Shown here: piece after piece, positions 15,052 through 22,507 of the stretch
Layout of the letters: every line of letters begins with the position of its first letter
Numbering within the stretch: position 1 is the stretch's first letter
The notes under the pieces: model-generated
What the model was told of the DNA's origin: nothing
What the model saw: the letters and a program-made list of their open reading frames with translations, nothing else
The model's database searches: none
Virus record (IMG/VR): IMGVR_UViG_3300030107_000869
Coordinates: 1-22,595 of that record
Direction: 5' to 3' (one strand)
DNA: 22,595 nt
Origin: a virus
Made by a program: the position numbers and the translations under genes

Positions 15052-16522
15052 CGTTTACCTTCATCTGAAATCGCTAGTTTCAGACCGCCTTTCGGCTGCT
15101 TACTGTTATCCAGTAAGACGAGACTATATCACCATCCCAAAGGGATGCCCTGCGCTTCGGATCGCTTGATCCTACTCCTTGCGGATAGTCGTTGAACCTT
15201 CCTCGTTAGAGGCTTGGCTGCTGATTGCCCTCGACTTTACGTTAGGGGTTCCCAGCAGTTCACAGGGTTATTCACTAATACTTTGCAGTATCAGGCCACT
15301 AAAACTTAATGGAGGGCTGCGTTGTTCGCAGGCATTGCGCTGACGTTCTGCTTTGCGCCGGAACTGTGAAGTGCCGGAGAAAAGCTGATCGACGTTGCTG
15401 AAGTGCCAGCGTCGGCGGTCACAACAAACTCCTTGAGTTTGGTCTGAGTCGCCTTGGTTTCTGGATGCACCGCGTAAACAGAAGCGAAATAGAATATATC
15501 GCCTTTTTTCCAGGTGCCTGCTCCAGTATCAACCGTAATGCTGGTCGATCCCTCGGCAATCGTACCTGAATCGTTGACAAGATAGTCGCCGGTTCCATCG
15601 TCAGTCAATTGTTACACAGCTTTTTTAATTACACTGTCTCCGACTTTCATCGGAGTATCGGACTATATCATCATCCGCTTGGGACGTTCTGCGCTCTTGG
15701 GCCTTTACCATCCTCTTGCGAGGACTCCTTGGCCTAGTCTCTGAACCTTCCTAACATTACTGCTAGGCTTGGCTGCTGATTGGCTTATTATTCCTAACTT
15801 AGCTTTCCAGCAATTCACAGAATTTGCACCTACCGCTTGCACGGCAGGGGGGCAATCTAATGGATAGTTTTACCCGTCGTATGCTGCGGCCACATGGAAT
15901 TTTCCATGATGTCGGAAAATCCAAACGTGTTACTTGCCACACGCCCTTCACGATAGTTTTTGCTGAGATTGCTCTGATCGTTGAACAGACCTTTCATAGC
16001 ATCAACCAAGTCAAGGTTGTCTTGCGTGTTCAAGTTGAGGCAACGCCCGTCATACGGAGCGAGGTTGTCTGTAAGCACTTTTGATGCCTGCAAAACATCG
16101 CCCGTGGTGATGGTCGCGCCCACGTCGGTCACATGGTTGTACACGTCCTTATACATGGACATCGCATCAGATTCGATGTTCGCCGCTAAGACGCTCATCG
16201 CAGGCTCAAGAATACGAGAGCCAAAGTCGTCAATGTCAAGTGTAAGGTCATCACTCGTCCAGGTTGTATCTACACCCTTTTGTGTAGCAACTTGCAAGCT
16301 GACGCTGCTTTCAACGACATCCTGCGAGGATAGGGACGCACCCGTTCTCACAGTGTACTGGTTAGGGAGCCTGATCTTTAAGGTATCACCAATCTTGGCT
16401 CCAGATCGACCAAAGCTGTCATCATAGGAACGGTTTACCGTGCCTACAAAATTCAACTTCTGGTGTAGAATGCGGAGAGCCTCACGGGTCACCGCAGTCG
16501 GTGTCAGAGTTGTGTTAGCCAT
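14779..16522 (-). CDS. Major capsid protein (P22 coat-like), gene split by two group I introns
   Basis: Predicted join on the minus strand: 16522-15872, 15605-15309, 15051-14779, giving 406 codons, close to the P22-type coat length. ATG 16522 has AGAGGA 4 nt upstream. Exon 1 carries typical HK97-fold coat phrases (GDTLKIRLPNQYTVRTGASL, TLDIDDFGSRILEPAMSVLA). Exon 2 carries a beta domain with GTWKKGDIFYFASVYAVHPE. Exon 3 carries AYHKDAFVFATADLVMPQGV and ends TRIDVLYGYKTVRPELACRI, the standard C terminus of this family. Each exon alone ends in an in-frame stop just inside the following intron (UAG 15859-15857, UAA 15308-15306), so splicing is needed for a full coat protein. It is flanked by scaffold and adaptor genes and should form the icosahedral shell. 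Exon 1 read through gives only 221 residues. Confidence 0.85.
15052..15308 (-). ncRNA. Group I intron 2 in the capsid gene (~257 nt, Twort-like, no ORF)
   Basis: P1 is clear: exon CCAU with intron UAA pairs with UUAGUGG (15302-15296) around a 3-nt loop. This is a 7-bp hairpin with the splice-site U opposite G. P10 can form between exon 3 AAAA and the UUUU just before the guide sequence, supporting the 3' end at G 15052. The core shows CTGCTGG (P4), CAATCAGCAGCCAAGCCT (15227-15210), a P6 hairpin CCTC/GAGG, R segment GGAAGGTTCAACGACTA (15202-15186) and S segment GATATAGTC (15130-15122). P7 forms by GACTA/TAGTC. The stretch between R and S (ATCCGCAAGGAGTAGG, then GATCAAGCGATCC) follows the Staphylococcus phage Twort intron closely, suggesting subgroup IA with P7.1/P7.2. 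Hairpins CTTACTG/CAGTAAG and TCTGAAA/TTTCAGA form P9 elements. No ORF. Confidence 0.87.
15309..15605 (-). CDS. Major capsid gene exon 2 (insertion-domain exon)
   Basis: 99 codons from ACT (15605) to CAT (15309), with both junctions in phase 0. An in-frame TAA (15614-15612) just upstream shows that this exon cannot be read from the intron. The content (GSTSITVDTG, KKGDIFYFASVYAVHPE, KLKEFVVTAD, TSISFSPALH) corresponds roughly to the beta-rich I-domain of P22-like coat proteins. Confidence 0.7.
15606..15871 (-). ncRNA. Group I intron 1 in the capsid gene (~266 nt, no ORF)
   Basis: On the minus strand the segment holds the group I core in order: P4 5' strand UUGCUGG (about 15815-15807), the Q-like CAATCAGCAGCCAAGCCT (15782-15765), a P6 hairpin CCTA/TAGG, R segment GGAAGGTTCAGAGACTA (15751-15735) and S segment GATATAGTC (15669-15661). 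P7 forms by GACTA (15739-15735) with TAGTC (15665-15661). P8-like TCCTC-GCAA-GAGGA and P9-like CTCCGA/TCGGAG hairpins are present. A stem of TGCCG with CGGTA near the 5' end is a P2 candidate. The predicted 3' end is ...GTAACAATTG (last G 15606), like the end of the phage Twort intron. It should self-splice with a guanosine cofactor. No homing endonuclease is encoded. Exact ends are predictions. Confidence 0.8.
15872..16522 (-). CDS. Major capsid gene exon 1
   Basis: 217 codons, ending ...HTTG (GGT, base 15872). The splice site is set by pairing GGGU/AA of the exon-intron boundary with UUGCCC (15855-15850), which places the exon's last U opposite G. The junction is phase 0. A fallback 5' site after CAT (15860), just before UAG, would add four codons but has no comparable P1 helix. 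Confidence 0.65.
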
Positions 16523-16549
16523 TTTATCCTCTTATAAAATGATGAAAGG

Positions 16550-17464
16550 TTACGCCCTCGAATTGCTTCGGGACGCGATTTGCTTTTCGCGCATAACCAA
16601 CCACTCTTTCATATCCATCTTATCGGGGTCTTTGACGGGGTTCGCTCGTTTGCCTTTCACCTTCACCGCCGCTTTTGGTGGTTCAGCTTGGGCTTTTGGC
16701 TTGGCTGCTTTTTGCTTCGCCACAAGCTCATCGTACCGTCTGGCCTTGTCGATAAGTTTGACATGAACAGGGTCGGCAATGCTTGCCACAGCTTCAGCAC
16801 TCAGACCCTGGCTTACGCCGTAATCTGCGATTTGCTTGCCTAGCTCTGGCGACCATCCATCGATCTCTTTTTTAAGGACTTGCTGGCCTTGTTCTAAAGC
16901 CTTGGCGTGCTGTTCCGCACGTTGACTCTGGAATTGCGCTTGCCTCTGGTCGAGTCGATTGATTGCTTGCTGCCGCTGGTTCTCCAACTCCCGCTTTTGA
17001 CGGTCGAGGGCTGAAGCCTGTCCGACATCGTTTTGATAAAGCTCATCCCAGTTCAGAGCGTTGTATTGCTCGATTTGCTGTTCAAGAGCCTTAACTGCTG
17101 CAACATCCGAAATTGTCTCTTGTTGGAAAGTTGCCTGCTGTTCCAAAGCTGCCTGCTGCTGCTCTACAGCTTTACGCTGTACAGAAACATCCTGCATCTT
17201 TTTGGTATAATCGCTCTGCCGTAGCAAAGCGTCTTTGAGTTGTGGCGGCACTTCAAATTCTTCGCCGTCATACTCGACTGAAACAAATTCGGGAGCCGCT
17301 GGCTCCCCCTCTGTTTCTTCTGTAGCCTCAACCTCAAGGGTTTCAGCTTCTGTGTCGGACACTTCCTCGACCGTCTGCGTATCCTCTGCCTGAGTGGCTT
17401 CGGGTGCTGGGCTTTCGGCTTCTAAAGCAAGTTCCGCTGCCGGAGTATTTGCCTCGTCTGACAT
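16550..17464 (-). CDS. Capsid scaffolding protein (304 aa)
   Basis: ATG 17464 has AGGAG about 10 nt upstream and follows the portal by 13 nt. The first 75 residues are very acidic and low in complexity (Glu/Ala/Pro/Thr). They are followed by a short ordered motif, FVSVEYDGEEFEVPPQLKDA. Residues about 90-215 are a long Gln/Glu/Arg/Lys coiled coil (RKAVEQQQAALEQQATFQQE, RELENQRQQAINRLDQRQAQ). The C-terminal part has a helix (LSAEAVASIADPVHVKLIDK) and a basic Lys/Ala/Pro tail ending KEWLVMREKQIASRSNSRA. Acidic N terminus, central coiled coil and basic C terminus between portal and coat genes are the hallmark of podovirus scaffolds, which guide procapsid assembly and then leave. No protease motif is visible. 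Confidence 0.85.
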   Translation of the reverse strand: MSDEANTPAAELALEAESPAPEATQAEDTQTVEEVSDTEAETLEVEATEETEGEPAAPEFVSVEYDGEEFEVPPQLKDALLRQSDYTKKMQDVSVQRKAVEQQQAALEQQATFQQETISDVAAVKALEQQIEQYNALNWDELYQNDVGQASALDRQKRELENQRQQAINRLDQRQAQFQSQRAEQHAKALEQGQQVLKKEIDGWSPELGKQIADYGVSQGLSAEAVASIADPVHVKLIDKARRYDELVAKQKAAKPKAQAEPPKAAVKVKGKRANPVKDPDKMDMKEWLVMREKQIASRSNSRA

Positions 17465-17477
17465 TTTTAAAAATCTC

Positions 17478-19442
17478 CTAAATTAAATTGTGGGGTTGAA
17501 ACTCCTCCATGAGAGGAGCGGTGGATTGCTCCTTTTGCGCCTTGGCGATACCTTCCATGCGGTCGGTTTCGGCGCGATATTTATCAACGACGATCTTCTC
17601 TGCCTTGAGAGCAAGTTCGTTGGCATCGATCTGGTTTTTCTGTTCATAAATACTGCGGTCAGCTTGCAACTGCTGGATGATTGCAGTCGCTTCGGTTAGC
17701 TGCGCCTTCATTTGTTCTTTTTCGGGGTCTGCACCCTGGAGAGCAGATGGCAGCATTTTTTGTAAACGCTCTGCCATTTCTTCTGCACCCGGCCAATCCA
17801 GATTTTTAGCAATCAAATCTCCTATTATCGGTGCGGCTTGCGGGAACTGCTGCACCAGCAGCATCATCTGCTCTGCCGCTTCCTGCCGCTGCGTAGTGAA
17901 CGATGGGCCAAGCTTAACCACAACGTCATACTTGCCCGTGGTGAGGTCGTATATCCTTGGCTCTGCCTCACCCTCACCCTGCACCGGCTGATTGACAGGC
18001 ACGCTGCTGGCCTCGTTGTCCTCGCCTAAAACGCGCAGCACTCTGGCCTCTGTGTACACGCTGGGGATTAGATCAACGATAATGCGGCCTGTGTGCCGGA
18101 TAGCGCGGCTGAGATTGTCGATGAAATGATAAGTGCCAATATCGCCTTCTTTCTGGCGTGCAGAGATGGCCTTGCCGCTGACCTCCTTGCCCATGTTGCC
18201 AAGGCTGGCATCGAACATACCGATGACCGACTTCATATCGTCGCTGGAGTTAAGAGCTTCCTGAATCGCCCCCGCCGGGACGCCTGCAAAGGGTTGGCGA
18301 ATAGGAGCCTGACCGCCGTCAAATTCAATAAATGCATGATTAGTGGAGTTGGCAGTCGCCCATTTGTCCTGATCCGTATTGAAAGCACCAACGGGGCCGA
18401 TCCAGGGAGCCTTCGGAGCCAGTGCGACTAACTCAGCCGCAGCCGTTCTCCAGAAGTTGTACATCTGCTGGCTGTCTTTAGCGAAATGGATCAGGCTGTG
18501 AAAATGCCGCTCCTCACCGACAACCACTTCCTCGCCGTAACAAGGGACAATCGGAATATACTTACCCGCCCATTCAATCTCGCTCAGTATCTCACTGCCT
18601 GTCACAACGCACTGCTTGACCTTCATCGTTTTGGTCATACGGCTCTGAATGGGCATGATGCCCTGGACTTCCATAAACTCGCGCTGACCCTCAAAAACAT
18701 CAACGTCAAGAATCTGGCCGTCGGTCATCAGGACGATTTCTTTATCGACTTCCTCACGGCTCCAGTATTCGGCAACCCGTACCGTGTCTGCTCCGTACCA
18801 AAGCTCGTCACGCCATCCGCTGTGGCTGGGGCTGGTGAAATCCGTCTTTTCCGCGTCGGGATAATTCTGCTCAAATTCATCGTGCGTCAACAGTTCCGTT
18901 ACAAAACACATATTCCAGTCGCTGCTGTCCACCGCCGTTGAACGCGGATCACGGTAGACGCTAAACGGGTTCATAATGCGGTCAATTTTGATGTCACGCT
19001 CAAACGTGTCATCGCGTGCGAAATCAATATCAACGCGGAAATAGCCAAAACCCATGCTCACCGCATTATCAATCGCCGTCGCATACGCCGCATCCGCAGA
19101 ACTGCTGGTTTCAATCTGCCGGATTAATCCATTTAAAACCTTCGCCGTTTCAACATCCGCGTTGCTGTCAACGGGATGCACTTTAATTGCAGGCTTGTTC
19201 ATACGGGCGTCATTCACGATCTGGCGTATAAAGGTCGGCATACGGTTGACCGTTAAACACGGGCGGCGGTCACGCTCACGCTGCCGTTTGACCTCCTCCG
19301 GCCACTGAACGCCCTGGCGTGCAAACTCAAGATCGTCCTTCGCCTGATGGCGATTATCCGCTTCCGCTTCCTCGCAGAGCTTAAACGCTTCACGGATGTC
19401 TTGCAGTTTCTCGTCGGGCTTCATTTCAGAATACGATGCCAT
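17478..19442 (-). CDS. Portal protein (P22-like)
   Basis: ATG 19442 is preceded by AAGAAATGGATAAAAT, a weak AG-rich ribosome site; an ATG 11 nt earlier is out of frame. The 654-aa length is near that of P22-type portals (about 700). Typical phrases are FARQGVQWPEEVKRQRERDR (residues 40-59) and RPCLTVNRMPTFIRQIVNDA (60-79). Further on come NKPAIKVHPVD, AVSMGFGYFRVDIDFA, MNPFSVYRDPRSTAVD and, in the C-terminal half, YNFWRTAAAELVALAPKAPW and GKAISARQKEGDIGTYHFID. Together these define the P22-like portal family. A Gln/Lys-rich C-terminal helix (about 580-640) would form the barrel. The dodecameric ring at one vertex is the DNA gateway and docks with terminase outside and adaptor below. Confidence 0.92.
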   Translation of the reverse strand: MASYSEMKPDEKLQDIREAFKLCEEAEADNRHQAKDDLEFARQGVQWPEEVKRQRERDRRPCLTVNRMPTFIRQIVNDARMNKPAIKVHPVDSNADVETAKVLNGLIRQIETSSSADAAYATAIDNAVSMGFGYFRVDIDFARDDTFERDIKIDRIMNPFSVYRDPRSTAVDSSDWNMCFVTELLTHDEFEQNYPDAEKTDFTSPSHSGWRDELWYGADTVRVAEYWSREEVDKEIVLMTDGQILDVDVFEGQREFMEVQGIMPIQSRMTKTMKVKQCVVTGSEILSEIEWAGKYIPIVPCYGEEVVVGEERHFHSLIHFAKDSQQMYNFWRTAAAELVALAPKAPWIGPVGAFNTDQDKWATANSTNHAFIEFDGGQAPIRQPFAGVPAGAIQEALNSSDDMKSVIGMFDASLGNMGKEVSGKAISARQKEGDIGTYHFIDNLSRAIRHTGRIIVDLIPSVYTEARVLRVLGEDNEASSVPVNQPVQGEGEAEPRIYDLTTGKYDVVVKLGPSFTTQRQEAAEQMMLLVQQFPQAAPIIGDLIAKNLDWPGAEEMAERLQKMLPSALQGADPEKEQMKAQLTEATAIIQQLQADRSIYEQKNQIDANELALKAEKIVVDKYRAETDRMEGIAKAQKEQSTAPLMEEFQPHNLI

Positions 19443-19579
19443 ATTTTATCCATTTCTTGCTGTTATTAATCCAGCAATCTGATATACTTTTGATGACGGT
19501 AGCTGTCCGGCGCGGGGATAATTAAGCTAGGGCAGTTAATAGATAGATTGGTGTACCTCGCTAAAGGCTTGTCTAGCCG
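19443..19579 (-). other. Longest intergenic gap in the operon (137 nt)
   Basis: The gap between the 490-aa gene and the portal gene holds no ORF with a normal start. On the minus strand a small hairpin (GGCT-AGACA-AGCC) lies just after the upstream stop and is followed by UUUAG, too weak to call a terminator. No convincing sigma70-type -35/-10 pair was found, although an A/T-rich stretch (TATATCAGATTGCTGGATTAA) precedes the portal gene. Confidence 0.4.
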
Positions 19580-21052
19580 TCACATTTCCTCATTGCCCAT
19601 TAATAAGCCGCCTGTGCCAGCCGCTGCTATCGGTACAGCAAGCAACCCTTTATTTTTAATAAAATCTTGTAAAACCCCAGCCCTAGTACTTCCAATTTCT
19701 GCCGCACGTTTGTCGGCGCGGTTTCGCAAAATTTCCATAAATGTGCCTAGTGAGGAATCATCTACACCAGTTTTTGCCGCACCGCCCATCCACAGGTTTG
19801 CCTGCACCTGTGGGCCTGTCATGCCCAACTCTTGGCCTATTTCGTTCATAAATTCTTCAAACGCCTTATACTCATTGTCATTAGGCATTTCGGCATACAT
19901 TGCAGGCTCATTCTTGTAATCGTCCATTTTGGTCACGCCGTCATCAAGCGCAGTTTTTGCATCAAAACGTGTTACAGGACTGCCCGTCGTATCAGTCGTC
20001 TTTTTGATGTATTTGTCTATTTTCTTGCCGTACTTGGATCGCAATTCTTTCTCAAACTTTTGGGACAAATCGCTGCTGTTTGTGATCCATGCAGGGTCGC
20101 CGGAGGCCATTGCCATATACCGTGTAAAATGCAAATCAGCGGCTATGTTAGTCGGATTACCAATAAGGCTTTGCTTAAATCCTTTAGGCTTTGGATTGAC
20201 CGCAGATGTATCGTCCAACGCTCTCACCTTGCCTTGAGGCTCTGGAACCCATTCACCCCGCTGCTGCCGTGCGACCGCCATTTCCTGACCGCCAGCCGCA
20301 TAATGACCATACCCCGCTGGACGGCTTTTTGCCATTTTTCTAGCATCGCCTAACGTCTTCGATGCTAAAGTGCCAGACGCATATGCGGGATCATTGGCAA
20401 GTAACTGCCTAACCGCAGACGCAGCCTTAATATTTTGCTCAACCTTCGATGCCGGTGATGTTGCACCGACTAGCTCCATAAATTCCTTCCACTCTGCATG
20501 ACCCTTTTCCGGCCCAAGTTCACGCATAAACCAATCACGCAGTTCCTCAGTATTATACCAATCACTGCCGCCAACCTCTTCACCGCGCCGGATGTCAGCA
20601 ATCATTTCTGACTTTAATCCACCCTTGTCAGCACGCAGATTTTCAATCGCACTTGCCGTTCTGTCACTAACACCGCGTGCCGGAGTTTGCCTAAGATATG
20701 TATACTCTGAACGATCTGGAGCCGCGCCTAAATACCGTGGGTTACTTCCAGCCGCAGATGTATAATCTGAAACCGGCAACAAACCTTTAACGCCACTTTT
20801 TATAGCCTTGCGTGCCGTTGAGCCTAGTATCCCCGGCAACAATTCAGAGCCTGCCATACCAGCAGCACCAAGGCCATACAACGCGGCGTTGCCGTAATTA
20901 CCAGCAGAACGCTGCTGTGCCATTTGCCTGCCCATTTGCTGGCTGTCCGACATCCCCGCACCGGGCAATAACCCGGCAAGGTCTTGCATGGTAACGTCAG
21001 GCACGTTCAAACCAAGCCTGCGTGCAATCACAAAAGGATTATAATCAACCAT
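19580..21052 (-). CDS. Uncharacterised protein between terminase and portal (490 aa)
   Basis: The start ATG (21052-21050) shares the A of the terminase TAA (TAATG); a start 4 codons earlier would overlap more. The N-terminal 110 residues are Gly/Ala-rich with a hydrophobic tract (NAALYGLGAAGMAGSELLPG, then ILG). A helical domain follows (about 160-330) with GSDWYNTEELRDWFMRELGP, FMELVGATSPASKVEQNIKA and later SLIGNPTNIAADLHFTRYMA. The spacing of W-Y, G-A-T-S-P and a D-x-H-x-x-R (D306, H308) recalls phage proteins with a helix-hairpin-helix, DNA-glycosylase-like domain (DUF7178-like), but this is weak. The C terminus has a hydrophobic stretch (GLLAVPIAAAGTGGLLMG). A large protein inserted between terL and portal is not part of the minimal P22-like order. 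It may be a virion-carried effector. Confidence 0.55.
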   Translation of the reverse strand: MVDYNPFVIARRLGLNVPDVTMQDLAGLLPGAGMSDSQQMGRQMAQQRSAGNYGNAALYGLGAAGMAGSELLPGILGSTARKAIKSGVKGLLPVSDYTSAAGSNPRYLGAAPDRSEYTYLRQTPARGVSDRTASAIENLRADKGGLKSEMIADIRRGEEVGGSDWYNTEELRDWFMRELGPEKGHAEWKEFMELVGATSPASKVEQNIKAASAVRQLLANDPAYASGTLASKTLGDARKMAKSRPAGYGHYAAGGQEMAVARQQRGEWVPEPQGKVRALDDTSAVNPKPKGFKQSLIGNPTNIAADLHFTRYMAMASGDPAWITNSSDLSQKFEKELRSKYGKKIDKYIKKTTDTTGSPVTRFDAKTALDDGVTKMDDYKNEPAMYAEMPNDNEYKAFEEFMNEIGQELGMTGPQVQANLWMGGAAKTGVDDSSLGTFMEILRNRADKRAAEIGSTRAGVLQDFIKNKGLLAVPIAAAGTGGLLMGNEEM

Positions 21053-22371
21053 TATCCCATCCAACTGCCCGTAGCCGCTCCCCGGCGGCTGTAATTACTC
21101 TCTATCGGCGGTGCAGCCTGACGGATCGAGGTCGCCAGGGTACGCATTGCTGCCTCCGCATGACTGCTCCAGTCATGGGCAGGGCGTGAGCGGAATATCT
21201 GGTTTTTCGGGTCATAAACCCTGTGGTAAAACCGCATACTTTCCAAAAGCCTGGAACAACGCTCACGGTCAATAAAACAGCGCGGCAACGTCATTTTGAC
21301 AGCGTTTATGCCTTCCTCAAGGGGTAGCTTCGGTGCTGCCTTGAAGTTAATGCCTAAACTCAACGCCGTTTCCTGACGGGTCTTTCCTGTGCCTAATTCC
21401 CTTACATTTATATCATGTGGGGCATGATGCGCCGAATAAGACCACTTGTGCTGCTTGGCCTTCTGATCCAGTAAATCCGCATAAAACGGCAAGCCCTCTC
21501 CGCTCATCTCAACATAATCAATAATGTTAATCGATCTGTTCCCGTGGGCTAACTGGGCGAAAACAATCGACGTTGAATCCGATATGCCAAGATCGAAAAA
21601 CGTCTGAACCTTCAAGGCCGGATCAAACGGTATTTTACCAATCTGGTCGTTGTCTTCCATGCTTTGAAGCTCTTTGGCGTAAACCGCGCCGGGGACGTTG
21701 CTTTCAAAGCTGCATTCCATCTCAGCTTCGTAAATACCCTCCGGCATAGTGCTTTTTGCCGCCTGTAGCTCCTCTGCCGGTAAGATGCCGGTCTCCGATG
21801 CTTTGTAGACGGCGCAGTGCCAGTTCGGGTCTTCTTTGGCCCTTACATAAAGATTCCATAGGGCATTGTGGCCCATTGGGGTTCCTACAAAGACGCAATA
21901 GGTTTGTTCGCCGTTGAGGCCGTTGCGGTCGGCCAGGGCGGGTCTGACAATTTCCGGGAAGATGGTGTCGTGCATCAATCCCGCCTCGTCAATCACAAAG
22001 CCGTCACTCCCGATGCCTCTCAGATTTTGACCGCCGTTCTCCCCGCTGAGTAACGCAATGCGTGCGCCGTTGGGGTAGTCGGCCCTTAACTCAGATTCAT
22101 TAAACTTTACGTTAGGGATTTTGGCAGAAAATTGCTTGAGATAGTCCCAGAGGGTTGTCTTGGCTTGCCGGTAGGTGGGGCATAGCATGTGGAAGCGGGG
22201 GTTAGGTTTTTTGCTGGTTAGGGCGTCTCGCAGCAGATGGTTGATGGCGCAGACCGATTTGCCGAAACGTCTGTGCGTTATGGCTACACTAAACCTATGC
22301 TGTGACCACGCCCGGTGCAGCTCCCGCTGAAGGGTACGGGGGGCATACGGAATCTCTATGTTTTGAGCCAT
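21052..22371 (-). CDS. terL: Terminase large subunit
   Basis: ATG 22371 begins a 439-aa protein with the two-domain layout of packaging motors. The ATPase domain has an adenine/Walker A region HRRFGKS (residues 33-39; the K-S form with preceding Arg is common in phages), Walker B FVIDEA (125-130) with catalytic Glu129, and coupling motif VFVGTP (160-165). The RNase H-like nuclease domain has FFDLGISDST (D260, D265), HHAPHDINVREL (D320) and HDWSSHAEAAMR (D400, H404), which fit the metal-binding acidic triad. The enzyme cuts concatemeric DNA and pumps it through the portal. No small subunit is recognisable upstream in the window. Its stop overlaps the next gene. Confidence 0.93.
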   Translation of the reverse strand: MAQNIEIPYAPRTLQRELHRAWSQHRFSVAITHRRFGKSVCAINHLLRDALTSKKPNPRFHMLCPTYRQAKTTLWDYLKQFSAKIPNVKFNESELRADYPNGARIALLSGENGGQNLRGIGSDGFVIDEAGLMHDTIFPEIVRPALADRNGLNGEQTYCVFVGTPMGHNALWNLYVRAKEDPNWHCAVYKASETGILPAEELQAAKSTMPEGIYEAEMECSFESNVPGAVYAKELQSMEDNDQIGKIPFDPALKVQTFFDLGISDSTSIVFAQLAHGNRSINIIDYVEMSGEGLPFYADLLDQKAKQHKWSYSAHHAPHDINVRELGTGKTRQETALSLGINFKAAPKLPLEEGINAVKMTLPRCFIDRERCSRLLESMRFYHRVYDPKNQIFRSRPAHDWSSHAEAAMRTLATSIRQAAPPIESNYSRRGAATGSWMG

Positions 22372-22405
22372 TTTTTGCCTGACCCTAGGATTGGTAATCT
22401 TGAGG

Positions 22406-22507
22406 TCAGCCCTTTGTTTTCAATAACTTACGCGCTCGATTAACAAATCGCTTGCAAATGCGCTGCTGATCGAGCCGCCAGATCGGCCAAATTGTTAGGG
22501 AAATCAT
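22406..22507 (-). CDS. Possible 33-aa basic peptide upstream of terL
   Basis: An ATG at 22507-22505 opens 33 codons ending in TGA at 22408-22406, 34 nt before the terminase start. The peptide starts MISLTIWPIWRLDQQRICKR and ends in a Lys/Arg-rich helix (FVNRARKLLKTKG). No clear Shine-Dalgarno precedes it, and such a short frame can occur by chance. It is listed because it is the only reasonable minus-strand frame in this gap. It is too short to be a small terminase. Confidence 0.25.
   Translation of the reverse strand: MISLTIWPIWRLDQQRICKRFVNRARKLLKTKG

Noticed and set aside
15052-15871. Inteins or insertion sequences in the capsid gene
   Set aside because: Inteins must stay in frame, but both segments contain stops in the coat frame. 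There are no terminal inverted repeats, target duplications or transposase.
15824-16427. Plus-strand ORFs opposite capsid exon 1
   Set aside because: Their sequence is the complement of conserved coat coding sequence; no endonuclease motifs (HNH, GIY-YIG, LAGLIDADG) were seen.
14779-16522. Capsid gene broken by frameshifts or a decayed pseudogene
   Set aside because: The breaks are two whole segments with ordered group I core motifs and phase-0 predicted junctions, and the three coding parts are well preserved. Random decay would not give this.
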